From an uncultured Fodinibius sp. (lineage in GTDB: Bacteria; Bacteroidota; Rhodothermia; Balneolales; Balneolaceae), in the NCBI GenBank assembly GCA_913056455.1, contig CAJXMJ010000002.1, positions 372,001-436,000 on the forward strand: DNA of 64,000 nucleotides, read 5' to 3'. The position numbers and the translations under genes were made by a program. Of the stretch, positions 52,218-62,204 are shown in pieces. Position 1 is the stretch's first letter; the number at the start of each line of letters is the position of its first letter. The notes beneath the pieces were generated by a model. The model made no database searches. It was not told where the DNA came from and saw only the letters and a program-made list of their open reading frames with translations.

Positions 52218-54158
52218 CTACTGATTTAAATTATAATCCAATTCAGCGCCAAAGAGTTCAACCAGCTTTTTGATCGTGGGATCACGTTCCTGGAGTTTTT
52301 TAAAACGCTCATAAGGACTCATTGAATCTTCTCCACTCTTTTCCTGCTTTTGAACAATACAGGTAAGGTTGAGAAAAGCGCCAATTTCATCCTCCAAAAG
52401 CTTACCAAGACGACGCCTGTTTTCATCCACTATCTTTTTAGCAAAATCATCATTAGCCCGTAACTTTAAGTCTCCGTTTTTTAATTCAACGGGATCTACG
52501 CGCTGCATCTGAAAATAAAGCATTTGCGGTACGTGGTGGCGAAGATTGTCTAAGTAATCATCCCAACAATCATTTATTTCTTGAAGCGAAACATCTTTGG
52601 GAGCCCGTTTTGTTGCTGTTTCACTTTGTGAGGCCTGTTGTGATTCGGTTGTCTCTTTTTTGTCCTCATTTTGAGGCTTGGGATTGCCCAACGACGAAGC
52701 TCCAAACAGGCTTTCAAACTCATCTTCTTCATCAGCCTGTTGTCCCTCTTCATTGACTGTGGGTTCACTTGTAGTGGGATGCTGCTCTTTTTGCGTTGGT
52801 TCTTTTGAGGATGTAGCCTGACCATTTGAGTCGGCTGGTGCTGACATGCTCTCAGTCGTGTCTAACGATTCTTCTGATAACTCTTTAGAATGAGGCTTTG
52901 CCTGCTGCTCTTGCGAAGCTTGTCGATTTGATTCAGAAGTCGACCCTGCTCCAGTTGATGCCGTACTTGGTTGCTGTTTATTCTCTTTGGAACCCTCATC
53001 ACCTGTATCGATTTCAGATGATGAAGACAGCTCAGAATTATTCAGCTTTTTTTTTACCTGCTCCAACTCAGCAAGCAATGTATTCAGCTTTTGGGTACGC
53101 TCCATGTGGATAAGCTTAAGGAGCGTTATCTCAAACTGAATTTTAGGCTGATGCGCTTCCTTAATTTTATACTGCGCCTCACTCACAATGTGAAGCATGC
53201 GCATCAGGTCATCCTCGGTAAAAACTTTAGATGATTCCCGATATCGCTTTTTAGTATCGGGAGATGCTTCGACTAAATGCATCTGGTCTGAGCTCTTTGC
53301 CACATAAAGATTTCGCAGGTGTTCGGTTAACCCAACCAAGTATTCCTGGATGTCATACCCTTCTTGCAGCAGATCGTTAATCAACTCAAGCCCGTGGCTG
53401 GCATCTTGTGCTTCCACCGCATCCATAAACTCGAACATGCGTTCAGTGCTCACCACATTGAGTGCTCGAAGCAGCTCATCGTGTTGAATATTATTGCCGC
53501 AAAAAGCAATAGCCTGATCCATCAGTCCGAGGGCATCCCGAAGCGCACCGTCGGCCTTCTTGGCAATTACATGAAGCGACTCCTCGTCAATATTGATGCC
53601 TTCATCCTCGGCTACATTGGCAAGGCGTTCAACGATTTGATCCACGCTAATGCGTTTAAAGTCAAACCGTTGCACACGGGATAAAATGGTCGGTAGAACC
53701 TTGTGCGGCTCCGTTGTAGCAAAAATGAAGATTACATGATCGGGGGGCTCTTCCAGTGTTTTCAGCAGGGCATTAAACGCCGACTTGCTGAGCATGTGAA
53801 CCTCATCGATGATATAGATCTTATAGCGGCCGTTTTGCGGAGGAATGCGAACACGTTCGCGCAGGTCGCGAATATCATCCACACTGTTATTTGAAGCCGC
53901 ATCGATCTCGACAACATTAAGCGTCTGATTCAACGATTCCCCGTCAACATCGCGATCGATATCATTCACCGTTCGTGCCAGCACACGCGCCATAGTGGTT
54001 TTCCCAACCCCTCGCGGCCCACAAAACATATACGCATGAGCCAATCGGCTTTTTTTGATGGCATTCTTCAGCGTACTGCTGACATGCTCCTGTGATACAA
54101 TATCATCAAAAGAAGTAGGGCGATAGGTACGTGTTAACGCGCGATAATTATCAGACAT
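52218..54158 (-). CDS. dnaX: DNA polymerase III subunits gamma and tau
   Basis: Clamp-loader ATPase of 646 residues. Walker A is GPRGVGKT (47-54), the Walker B region IYIIDEVHML follows near 116, and DAASNNSVDDIRDLRERV is the conserved stretch. Domains I-III end near residue 370; then comes a Ser/Thr/Gln/Glu-rich linker (about 372-540) and the tau C-terminal domain, which binds the polymerase and DnaB. Between residues 64 and 82, where other DnaX proteins carry four zinc cysteines, there is no cysteine. Codons 368-371 contain an A9 run followed by G, at which slippage would end the protein after about 373 residues (gamma form). First gene of dnaX-ybaB-recR. Confidence 0.97.
   Translation of the reverse strand: MSDNYRALTRTYRPTSFDDIVSQEHVSSTLKNAIKKSRLAHAYMFCGPRGVGKTTMARVLARTVNDIDRDVDGESLNQTLNVVEIDAASNNSVDDIRDLRERVRIPPQNGRYKIYIIDEVHMLSKSAFNALLKTLEEPPDHVIFIFATTEPHKVLPTILSRVQRFDFKRISVDQIVERLANVAEDEGINIDEESLHVIAKKADGALRDALGLMDQAIAFCGNNIQHDELLRALNVVSTERMFEFMDAVEAQDASHGLELINDLLQEGYDIQEYLVGLTEHLRNLYVAKSSDQMHLVEASPDTKKRYRESSKVFTEDDLMRMLHIVSEAQYKIKEAHQPKIQFEITLLKLIHMERTQKLNTLLAELEQVKKKLNNSELSSSSEIDTGDEGSKENKQQPSTASTGAGSTSESNRQASQEQQAKPHSKELSEESLDTTESMSAPADSNGQATSSKEPTQKEQHPTTSEPTVNEEGQQADEEDEFESLFGASSLGNPKPQNEDKKETTESQQASQSETATKRAPKDVSLQEINDCWDDYLDNLRHHVPQMLYFQMQRVDPVELKNGDLKLRANDDFAKKIVDENRRRLGKLLEDEIGAFLNLTCIVQKQEKSGEDSMSPYERFKKLQERDPTIKKLVELFGAELDYNLNQ
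52996..53055 (-). promoter_or_regulatory. A9 slippery site and downstream stem-loop in dnaX
   Basis: The minus strand reads CAGGTAAAAAAAAAGCTGAA; nine A (53047-53055) span codons 368-371. With one A more, or with -1 ribosomal shift, the reading is GCT GAA TAA; with one A less it is AGC TGA. A 10-bp stem with one G-U pair (TCATCATCTG with CAGGTGATGA, 52996-53024) lies 21 nt downstream. Confidence 0.6.
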
Positions 54159-54315
54159 CAGAGGCTCTTGTTGAGCTATTGGTTATTGCTTAAAACAACG
54201 GATAAATCTACAAAAAATGAAGGCCATTTCGCAGTTGAATTTAGGCCTATTAGCGGTGATGCTTCTCTCAAAAAAGGCTGTAAATAATGTATGGCACAAG
54301 AATCTTTATTTTGGC

Positions 54316-55398
54316 CTATGCCACTTCAGATCTATACTCTGTTTGCTCCCGCTCCTGATGGTATAATTCACCATGTTGAAGGCTCATAAATTCTTGCTCT
54401 GAAACTTTGTACTTACGGCGTGCCTTTTCCAAATCTTCGAGTGGCTCATACATTCCGTCATCAGCCATGGGAAACGTTCCAAAGTGCATCCCAATGCTCC
54501 TTTCGGATTGAAGTTCTTTATGAGCCTTAACCGCTTCTTCGGGGGACATATGAATAGCCTCCATAAACCAGCGGGGCTTATAGGCTCCAATGGGAAGGAT
54601 GGAAGTATTTATGGGTCCTATCTGGTCCTTGATATCTCTAATAAAATCCCCGTAACCGGTATCTCCGGCAAAGTAGATGTTGCCAGAGGAATTCTCTAAA
54701 ACATATCCACACCAGAGGGTTTTGTTACGATCAAAAAGACCACGCCCAGAAAAATGTCGCGCCGGCACAGCTGTCAAAGTAATATCATCGCCTAATCCAT
54801 ATTTGTCCCACCAGTCCATGCGGATGGTTTTATCCACCCCCTGATTGTGTAAGTATCTTTCCACACCGAGGGGAACAATGAATTGGGGGTCAAATCTATT
54901 TTGCAAATACTTTACCGTATCAATATCCAGATGATCATAATGATTGTGACTAAGTAAAACCGTATCAATATGGGGCAGATCATCGAGGTCGACACCGGCC
55001 GGTCGTTTTCGCTTGGGGCCAATCCATTGGTAGGGACTTGCCCGGAAACTCCATACGGGATCGGTGAGAATATTTTGTCCCTTAACCTGAATTAAAAAAG
55101 TGGCATGATTTACAAAAGTGATACGATGAGAGCCATTTTCGACTGTAGGTTTGGGAGCAGGATAATCGGGCAAATCATTTTTGGTATACGTATCCCAAAT
55201 ACCCTTGTCATTACCACCCAACCACCATTTTAGCACCTCTCCGTAATGATGGGTTCCGGCACCATCAGGATTAACAAACTTTTTGCCGTCAAAGTGATTG
55301 GAATCATCTTCAACATATTTTGGGGCAGATAATAATTTATCTACAACAAAAAGGGCAGCTAAAAATGTAATTCCAATTGCAAATGGCCAGATCATCAA
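54316..55398 (-). CDS. MBL-fold metallohydrolase (NAPE-PLD/UlaG-like)
   Basis: Protein of 360 residues with an N-terminal membrane helix (about 3-20) that may be an uncleaved anchor. The metallo-beta-lactamase motif SHNHYDHLD, the His in ARHFSGRG, Asp in AGDTGYG and final His in MHFGTF are the metal ligands of the NAPE-PLD-like group. It probably acts on a lipid or phosphodiester at the membrane. It is followed in the genome by a 157-bp gap with no gene, and the neighbouring S9 gene lies 77 bp upstream on the same strand. Confidence 0.9.
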   Translation of the reverse strand: MMIWPFAIGITFLAALFVVDKLLSAPKYVEDDSNHFDGKKFVNPDGAGTHHYGEVLKWWLGGNDKGIWDTYTKNDLPDYPAPKPTVENGSHRITFVNHATFLIQVKGQNILTDPVWSFRASPYQWIGPKRKRPAGVDLDDLPHIDTVLLSHNHYDHLDIDTVKYLQNRFDPQFIVPLGVERYLHNQGVDKTIRMDWWDKYGLGDDITLTAVPARHFSGRGLFDRNKTLWCGYVLENSSGNIYFAGDTGYGDFIRDIKDQIGPINTSILPIGAYKPRWFMEAIHMSPEEAVKAHKELQSERSIGMHFGTFPMADDGMYEPLEDLEKARRKYKVSEQEFMSLQHGELYHQEREQTEYRSEVA

Positions 55399-55475
55399 TA
55401 CCTATACATTCATTTTACATTTCAAGTGGTTACAACTAATTCAGCCAAGTTTTGTTTCCCCTGAATTTTATCAGC

Positions 55476-57557
55476 CTAATTTTGAAGATGTTTATTGAAA
55501 AAGTCAAAAATACGAGAGTACTCATCGTACCATGCATCAGGATCTTCAAAGCTGTGGCGTTCTGAAGGGTACATCATCATGTCAAACTCTTTGCCACCGG
55601 TTTGTATCAGCTTCTCGATATACTGAGCAGCATCCTGAAATCCTACATTATTATCAGTCAACCCATGTAAAATAAGAACAGGATCTTCGAGTTCTTCAAC
55701 ATAGGTGATGGGCGAACTGCGGGCATAGTGTGCCGAATCAGCTTCGGGCGTTCCCAGTCGCGGCTGCGTGTACCACGGATTAGTATGATAGTAGTTTTCC
55801 CAGTTCGTAACTGCACGCAAAGCTGCAGCAGCATCAAAATAATCGGGAGCTACGCTTGTAGCATACAATGCCATAAATCCGCCGTAGCTGCCCCCGTAAA
55901 TCCCCACGCGTGACGTATCGGCCTGTGGATAATGCTCTGCCAAGTTATCAATACCGTCAATAATATCCTGGGTCTCATATTTACCCATCCAATTTGTGAC
56001 ATCTTCGCGGAATTCACGGCCATAACCGGTGCTATGACGATAATCCACTTCAATCACGTAGTAGCCGTGCGCTGTTAAATATTGATGGAACATATATTCT
56101 CGGTAATAATTATTCGACCACCCCTTGTACACATTTTGCAGGGAACCCGCCCCATGTACAAAAACAACTACCGGAGAGCTCGACTTTTCCTTTCCATTGA
56201 CAGGTTCCAAAACCGACATCGACAATTTCGTCTCTCCATCCCTGGCAGTAAAACGTATATAATCTTCTTTCTGCCAGTCTATTTTGTTAAATCGATCCGG
56301 AATGGTTTGTGTCAATCTTTTTTCTCCGGAATCATTTTGCAAATTCAGTGAATAAAGTTCGAAGGGTTCATTAAAGTAGCTGTACTGATACACCAGGTGC
56401 TTTTTATTATCACTCAGTTCAAAATTCTGACGGTACCCTGTCTCCGTCGTAAGTTTTTCTGTTTCATTTCTGCTGGTATCCAACCGGTAAATATGGCGTT
56501 CTCCGGGTCCAACTTCCGTAGAGGCGTAAATAACTGTTTCACCGTTGAGCCATTCCGCCCATGGCACTTCATACTCTCCACTGGTATGTTGCTGCAGATT
56601 GGTCCCGTCGGGATTTACAGTATAAATATGATTCCAGCCGTCCTTTTCAGAGAGTATCAACAGCTTTTTACCGGATGGAGCAAAAGCAATTTCAGTGTTA
56701 TACAGCCACCCCTTTGTCGAATCTTCAAATACTGTTGTAGGTTTATTTGAACTGAGGTCAAATACCTTAATATTACGTTTCTTCATGGGCGGACCGGTTA
56801 TATCAACGGCAAGATAGTTACCCCCGGCACTTATATCAGTATCGATATATCCTTTATTTTCCAATATCAGATCAATCTCTTTAGTTTGTAAGGTGGCAAC
56901 CGAAACAAGCTGTCGAGCAATCCCGCGCCGTGTAGAACCGGGCTTTACATATTCACCAACATATTCCGGAAAATAGTACTCTTCATAGCCTGAGGTATCA
57001 TATTGAGTGAGGATAAGCTTGTTATTTCCTGCCCAACCATCAACGCTGAAACCTGGCTCATCTTCTTTTTTATTGGTAACCTGGGTCAGCTTTGATGTAC
57101 TGATATTAATTATCCAAATGTCTCCGTCCTGAACAAATGCAATCCGTTCACTGTCGGGGCTCCACATTGCCCCATATTCCTCTGCCTTGGAATCAATCAG
57201 CTGCTTTTTATTAGAAAAATCAAGATCTGCAATCCAGACATCACCTTGCTCATGGTACAGCAGCTTTTGACTATTGGGCGATACTCGGAAATTTCGTTCA
57301 ACCTGATCGGAAGTAAGAGCACGCTGCCCACCGGTAACCGGACGCCTAAACAGCTCCTCCTCTGACATAGATGAGTCATTGGCCTGATAATAAATCTGGG
57401 ACTGATCGGGAGAAAAGGAAACGATATCGGGATTATTTCCGGCCAGCAGTGGATCATAGAAAATAGATTCTAAGCTTAGGGTATCAAGACTGCTTTGCCC
57501 AAAAGCCAGTGCTGGTAAAAAAAGAAGTACAAAGAAAACCTTAATAAATGATCGCAT
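55476..57557 (-). CDS. Secreted S9-family peptidase (dipeptidyl peptidase IV-like)
   Basis: Protein of 693 residues with a signal peptide (LALAFG, then QSS). The propeller (about 30-430) has the blades of the DPP IV group, including AEWLNG and WAGNNKLILTQYDTS. The hydrolase domain (about 450-693) has Ser557 in GIYGGSYGGF, the Asp in HGLTDNNVG and the His in SERHSF. The N-terminal Glu pair that binds the peptide amino group in DPP IV is not clearly recognised. It acts in the periplasm on peptides and is the second S9 enzyme of the window. Confidence 0.93.
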   Translation of the reverse strand: MRSFIKVFFVLLFLPALAFGQSSLDTLSLESIFYDPLLAGNNPDIVSFSPDQSQIYYQANDSSMSEEELFRRPVTGGQRALTSDQVERNFRVSPNSQKLLYHEQGDVWIADLDFSNKKQLIDSKAEEYGAMWSPDSERIAFVQDGDIWIINISTSKLTQVTNKKEDEPGFSVDGWAGNNKLILTQYDTSGYEEYYFPEYVGEYVKPGSTRRGIARQLVSVATLQTKEIDLILENKGYIDTDISAGGNYLAVDITGPPMKKRNIKVFDLSSNKPTTVFEDSTKGWLYNTEIAFAPSGKKLLILSEKDGWNHIYTVNPDGTNLQQHTSGEYEVPWAEWLNGETVIYASTEVGPGERHIYRLDTSRNETEKLTTETGYRQNFELSDNKKHLVYQYSYFNEPFELYSLNLQNDSGEKRLTQTIPDRFNKIDWQKEDYIRFTARDGETKLSMSVLEPVNGKEKSSSPVVVFVHGAGSLQNVYKGWSNNYYREYMFHQYLTAHGYYVIEVDYRHSTGYGREFREDVTNWMGKYETQDIIDGIDNLAEHYPQADTSRVGIYGGSYGGFMALYATSVAPDYFDAAAALRAVTNWENYYHTNPWYTQPRLGTPEADSAHYARSSPITYVEELEDPVLILHGLTDNNVGFQDAAQYIEKLIQTGGKEFDMMMYPSERHSFEDPDAWYDEYSRIFDFFNKHLQN

Positions 57558-57664
57558 AGAGAGAAAGCCTATTTTTAGTTAACGGGTCGATAATAAAGAA
57601 AGGTTTTGTGAGATGGGCAAAGAATGCAACAAATTTTTACTCTTTTACCTCCCTCAAGCTAATC

Positions 57665-58423
57665 TTAACGATTATGAGGTGTATTTTTCTTATGGGCGGC
57701 AACCATTGCAGCACCAACAATGCTGGCATCATTTAAAAAGCTGGCTGCCTTAAATGCCGTATTAATTTTAATAAACGGAAATGTTTTATCTGCTTTCCGG
57801 CTTAACTGTCCGCCCAGAATAAATAGGTCCGGATGAAAAATTTCTTCAAAATGCTCAAGCACAAGTTCCAGTCGCTTAGCCCACGTTTTTTTGCGAATAC
57901 CTTCTTCTTTGCGTGTTTTATTTGAGGCGTGTTCTTCAACCGAAATACCCTGAATTTCTATAAGTCCCAGCTCAGTGTTGGGCACCAATTTTCCATCCAT
58001 AAAAACAGAAGAACCGATACCGGTCCCTACCGTAAGCACAACTGTTACCCCGTCCTGATTTTGCCCGGCGCCAAAATGCATTTCTGCCAAACCGGTCGCA
58101 TCTGTATCGTTAATAATAGAAAACTCGTTGTCAGTGATCTCAGAAAATAGTTGTTCAGCATTGGCATCAACCCAGGAGTCATCAATACGTTTGGCGGATA
58201 ACACAATACCTTTATTCACCGGTGCGGGAAAAGCACAGCCTACAGGGCCATCCCACTTGAATTCCTTGCTGACAATCTGGTGCATCTTAGCAAGTATCTT
58301 ATGAGGCGTTGTATCCTCAAGAGGCGGGGTGCCTTTTCGTTCTGAAATAATCTTCCCCTTATCTGTATCTACAATACAACCTTTTATTCCATAGCTGCCG
58401 ATATCAATTCCTAAGACTTCCAT
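57665..58423 (-). CDS. ROK-family polyphosphate glucokinase (PpgK-like)
   Basis: Protein of 252 residues with the actin-like phosphate-1 motif IDIGSYGIKG (6-15) and the phosphate-2 motif TVGTGIGSSVF (about 130-140). The PNTELG region with EHAS downstream replaces the ROK zinc motif and is characteristic of polyphosphate/ATP glucokinases. It phosphorylates glucose using polyphosphate or ATP. The start lies 9 bp beyond the secA stop, so it is expressed with secA; a functional link is not obvious. Confidence 0.85.
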   Translation of the reverse strand: MEVLGIDIGSYGIKGCIVDTDKGKIISERKGTPPLEDTTPHKILAKMHQIVSKEFKWDGPVGCAFPAPVNKGIVLSAKRIDDSWVDANAEQLFSEITDNEFSIINDTDATGLAEMHFGAGQNQDGVTVVLTVGTGIGSSVFMDGKLVPNTELGLIEIQGISVEEHASNKTRKEEGIRKKTWAKRLELVLEHFEEIFHPDLFILGGQLSRKADKTFPFIKINTAFKAASFLNDASIVGAAMVAAHKKNTPHNR

Positions 58424-58431
58424 AAGATGTG

Positions 58432-61400
58432 CTACTTCTCAATAAGCACCCAGCCCTCATCATCAATCATACGCTTGGCTTTTTTCCATTTGATGTCGAT
58501 CACTTCGCCGCTGTTCATGTTCTGAATTTTAACATAGTCGTTACGGCCGGGTTCTTCTTCTACCGTTACGGGCTGCGGCTTCTGATCGCTTCGCTGTTGC
58601 TGCCCTCCATTTTGTTGGGCTCCGCCTCCAGACTTAAAGCCCATATTGGTAGCATCAGAATGCTGCGTTTTAGCACGATTCATATCTACTTTGGCCCGCT
58701 CTTCTGGTGCTTGCTTTATTTTCTCTTCGTCAGCCTGCATCTCCGGAATAGCCTTCCAGATCAGTGAGATAGCATCTTGATTAATTTCATCCAAAAGCTG
58801 CTTAAACATTTCAAATGCCTCTTTCTTGTATTCAAGCAGTGGATCTTTCTGACCGTACGCACGTAAGCCAATACCCTCCTTCACCGAATCAAGCTCCCGC
58901 AGGTGATCCATCCATTTGCTGTCAATGGTGGAAAGTACGGCGGTACGTTCCAGAGCACGTGCCACTTCTTTGCCTTCATTTTCATAGGCCTTTTCCACAT
59001 CCACAACAACCCGCAATCGGCGAATACCATCGGTAAAAATAACCTGCACTTTCGTCGGCTTGTTATCGGCATCCGACTCTTTAATATTTTTGATAACCTG
59101 ATACAACGGTTTGGAGATCATCTCCTCTTTCTGACGGTAGACCTCATAAGCCCGCTCAATAATATGGTCAATGAGTACATCGGGACCCATCTTACCCATT
59201 TCATCACGGTCAAGCTTGATATCAACAGCTAAGAATCGCAGAATCGTGTCGCGTAGCTGGTCAAGTTCGCCCTGTGGATAATGCTCTTCAACAACACTTT
59301 CTACAAGGTCTTCAAGCATATCATAAATATCGCTGCGAAGTTCATCACCCTCCAGCGCATGCTTTCGTCGTTTATAGATAACCTCACGCTGATTATTCAA
59401 CACGTCATCATATTCCAACTGTTTCTTACGAATGCTGAAGTTATTTTGCTCAACCTTGCTCTGCGCGCGCTCCAGTGATTTCGTAATCCATGAGTGCGTA
59501 ATGGGTTCGCCTTCCTCAAAATTGAGCCGTTCCATCACATTAGCAACCCGATCAGAGCCAAAGAGCTGCATCAGATCATCTTCAAGGGATACAAAAAACT
59601 GCGATTCTCCGGGATCACCCTGTCGACCGGAACGTCCGCGGAGCTGCAAGTCAATTCGACGCGATTCATGGCGTTCCGTACCAAGAATTGCAAGCCCGCC
59701 TCTTTCTTTAACACCGGGCGCCAACTTAATGTCGGTACCGCGACCGGCCATGTTAGTAGCAACCGTAACAGCACCCGGTTGACCGGCATTTTCTACAATT
59801 TCACTTTCTTTTGCGTGGTGCTTCGCATTCAGCACATTATGGGGAATTCCTTCACGTTTAAGCATCCGGCTGATCGTTTCTGAAACATCCACGCTGGTAG
59901 TACCAACGAGCACCGGCTGTTTTTTCTCATGGTATTCCCGGATGCGTTCAATAGCCGCATTATACTTTTCGCGCTTGGTTCTAAATACAAGATCTTCTTT
60001 GTCATCCCGGATTACCGGTTCATTGGTAGGAATAATAACGACGTCAAGATCGTAAATCTCGTTGAATTCACCTTCTTCCGTTGCAGCCGTACCGGTCATA
60101 CCGGCCAATTTATTGTACATACGAAAGTAATTCTGCAACGTAATGGTTGCATAGGTCTGTGTCGCTGCTTCAACACTCACATTTTCTTTAGCCTCAAGAG
60201 CCTGGTGTAACCCATCAGAATAACGACGCCCTGAAAGGACACGCCCGGTATGCTCATCAACAATCTGAACTTTGCCATCCTGCACAATGTATTCCTCTTC
60301 ACGCTCGAACAGAGTATAGGCTTTAAGCAGCTGGTTTACCGTGTGGATACGATCGCTACGTTCAGCAAACAGGCGGTGAAGCTCATTCAGACGTTTTTCA
60401 CGCTTCTGTGCAACCTCCTGCTTGGCCTCTTCGATCTTTTCCTCTTTATATTCCTCACTCCAATCGTCATTATCTTTAATTTTCTGAATTTTCTCTTCTC
60501 GGAGCTCATCCATCTCTTCATCGAGATCAGTGGTCTCGGTACCGAGATCGGGAATCACAAAAAATTCTTCATCCTCATCGGCTTTTGTAATAAAATCCTG
60601 TCCCTTCTCGGTCATCTCGATGTTATTCATCTTCATATCCACCGAGTAGTAGAGCACTTTATCAACTTCGGGCAATCGACGGGCGTTATCCTGCAAGTAA
60701 AACGCTTCTGTTTCCTGAACCAGTTTCTGGTTTTCAGGAATCTGCATCATCTTGCGAAATTTCTTGTTCTTTGGAAATCCGCGCTGAGCACGATACAGGG
60801 CAAGTCCCGCCTTCTCTCTATTTCCTTCTTCCAAATGATCTTGGGCTTCTTTCACAAGATTTGCAACCAATTTCTTCTGGGCACTAACTAAAGACTCAAC
60901 CCGGGGCTTGAGCTCTTCATATTTTTCTGATTGTGTATCTTCGGGCACGGGACCGGAAATAATAAGCGGCGTTCGTGCCTCATCAATAAGAATAGAATCA
61001 ATCTCATCAATAATGGCAAAGTTGTGGTCGCGCTGCACCAGCTGTTCCGAATTAACAACCATATTATCACGGAGATAGTCGAAACCAAACTCGTTGTTGG
61101 TTCCATAGGTTATATCAGCTTGGTATGCCTTACGACGCGGCTCAGAATTAGGATCATAAAGATCAACACAATCTACCTCGAGGCCGTGAAAATTGAACAG
61201 GGGTTCGTTCCATTCGGCATCACGCTTGGCCAGGTAATTATTCACCGTAACAATATGCACGCCCCGACCACTAAGTGCGTTCAGATAGGCCGGCATAATA
61301 GCAGCCAGCGTTTTACCCTCACCGGTTTTCATCTCAGCAATTTTGCCCTGATGCATCGCAATAGCACCGGCGATCTGGACATCATAGGGCACCATACTCC

Positions 61401-61830
61401 ATTCGTTCATATTGCCACCAACCATCCATTTTTCTCCCAAGAATCGGCGACAGGTATCCTTCATCACAGCAAATGCTTCAGGAAGAATCTCATCCAATAC
61501 CTCTTCAATGGTATCGGTTTGCTCCTGCTTTAAGTCATCCAGTTCTTCAGCAAGTTCGCGCCGGCGATTTACCGACAACTCCTCATTACTGTTGAGAGTC
61601 TTCTTTAAAGACTCTATTTCTTCATCAATTTCTTTGGTAGCCTCTTCTATTTGTTGACGAAATTTTTCTGTTTTTTGCTTCAGCTCCTCGTCAGAAAGCT
61701 GCTCCATGCCCTCGTAGTGTTCATTTACTTCTTCAACGATGGGCCAGATCTTTTTAAGATCTCGATCACTTTTGGTACCAAAAATTGAGGTTAAAACATC
61801 TCCAACCGTTTCGGTTAATGTATCGAACAT
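58432..61830 (-). CDS. secA: Preprotein translocase ATPase SecA
   Basis: Protein of 1132 residues that drives Sec export. Walker A is GEGKT (170-174), and the DEID box is in IIDEIDSILIDEARTPLI. Compared with E. coli SecA there is an N-terminal insertion (about 60-110, acidic coiled coil) and a long insertion in NBD1 (about 310-440, LVSAQKKLVANLVKEAQ and onwards), the latter usual in Bacteroidota-type SecA. The C-terminal CPCGSGKKYKKCHG zinc tail of many SecA proteins is absent; the protein ends with IKWKKAKRMIDDEGWVLIEK. This may alter SecB binding. The upstream region is shared with divergent rpmH. Confidence 0.97.
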   Translation of the reverse strand: MFDTLTETVGDVLTSIFGTKSDRDLKKIWPIVEEVNEHYEGMEQLSDEELKQKTEKFRQQIEEATKEIDEEIESLKKTLNSNEELSVNRRRELAEELDDLKQEQTDTIEEVLDEILPEAFAVMKDTCRRFLGEKWMVGGNMNEWSMVPYDVQIAGAIAMHQGKIAEMKTGEGKTLAAIMPAYLNALSGRGVHIVTVNNYLAKRDAEWNEPLFNFHGLEVDCVDLYDPNSEPRRKAYQADITYGTNNEFGFDYLRDNMVVNSEQLVQRDHNFAIIDEIDSILIDEARTPLIISGPVPEDTQSEKYEELKPRVESLVSAQKKLVANLVKEAQDHLEEGNREKAGLALYRAQRGFPKNKKFRKMMQIPENQKLVQETEAFYLQDNARRLPEVDKVLYYSVDMKMNNIEMTEKGQDFITKADEDEEFFVIPDLGTETTDLDEEMDELREEKIQKIKDNDDWSEEYKEEKIEEAKQEVAQKREKRLNELHRLFAERSDRIHTVNQLLKAYTLFEREEEYIVQDGKVQIVDEHTGRVLSGRRYSDGLHQALEAKENVSVEAATQTYATITLQNYFRMYNKLAGMTGTAATEEGEFNEIYDLDVVIIPTNEPVIRDDKEDLVFRTKREKYNAAIERIREYHEKKQPVLVGTTSVDVSETISRMLKREGIPHNVLNAKHHAKESEIVENAGQPGAVTVATNMAGRGTDIKLAPGVKERGGLAILGTERHESRRIDLQLRGRSGRQGDPGESQFFVSLEDDLMQLFGSDRVANVMERLNFEEGEPITHSWITKSLERAQSKVEQNNFSIRKKQLEYDDVLNNQREVIYKRRKHALEGDELRSDIYDMLEDLVESVVEEHYPQGELDQLRDTILRFLAVDIKLDRDEMGKMGPDVLIDHIIERAYEVYRQKEEMISKPLYQVIKNIKESDADNKPTKVQVIFTDGIRRLRVVVDVEKAYENEGKEVARALERTAVLSTIDSKWMDHLRELDSVKEGIGLRAYGQKDPLLEYKKEAFEMFKQLLDEINQDAISLIWKAIPEMQADEEKIKQAPEERAKVDMNRAKTQHSDATNMGFKSGGGAQQNGGQQQRSDQKPQPVTVEEEPGRNDYVKIQNMNSGEVIDIKWKKAKRMIDDEGWVLIEK

Positions 61831-62048
61831 AAAATAATACGGGTCTCGTGCAATTTTTGTGATTTGTGAAAGTTACAGTATACGCAGTGCCTGTTCAAAT
61901 TATTTAACGGCATATGAGGTATTTTTAAAATCATCCCAATACCCACGCACCTTAATGTAACCGATAATTTAGGGTTCTTATTGTCTAATTTTATTTTTAT
62001 TTTAGGAGTCTCTCTAAGAATCGAATTCTCATAAACCAATTTGTAACA

Positions 62049-62204
62049 ATGAAACGTACTTACCAACCAAGCAGCAAGAAGCGTAAATCCAAGCATGGTT
62101 TCCGTAAGCGCAATAGCAGCAAGAACGGAAGAAAGGTGTTGAAGAAGCGTCGCAAAAAAGGACGTCACAGCTTAACTATCAGTGATGAAAAAGGACCCAA
62201 GTAA
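62049..62204 (+). CDS. rpmH: 50S ribosomal protein L34
   Basis: Protein of 51 residues beginning [20 protein letters not shown], the conserved L34 start. The length is close to normal, with a slightly longer C-terminus ([10 protein letters not shown]). It is the first gene of rpmH-rnpA-yidD-yidC, and its last 20 bases overlap rnpA. Confidence 0.97.
   Translation: MKRTYQPSSKKRKSKHGFRKRNSSKNGRKVLKKRRKKGRHSLTISDEKGPK

Noticed and set aside
60931-61533. 200-codon plus-strand frame inside secA
   Set aside because: Antisense shadow of the conserved SecA reading frame.
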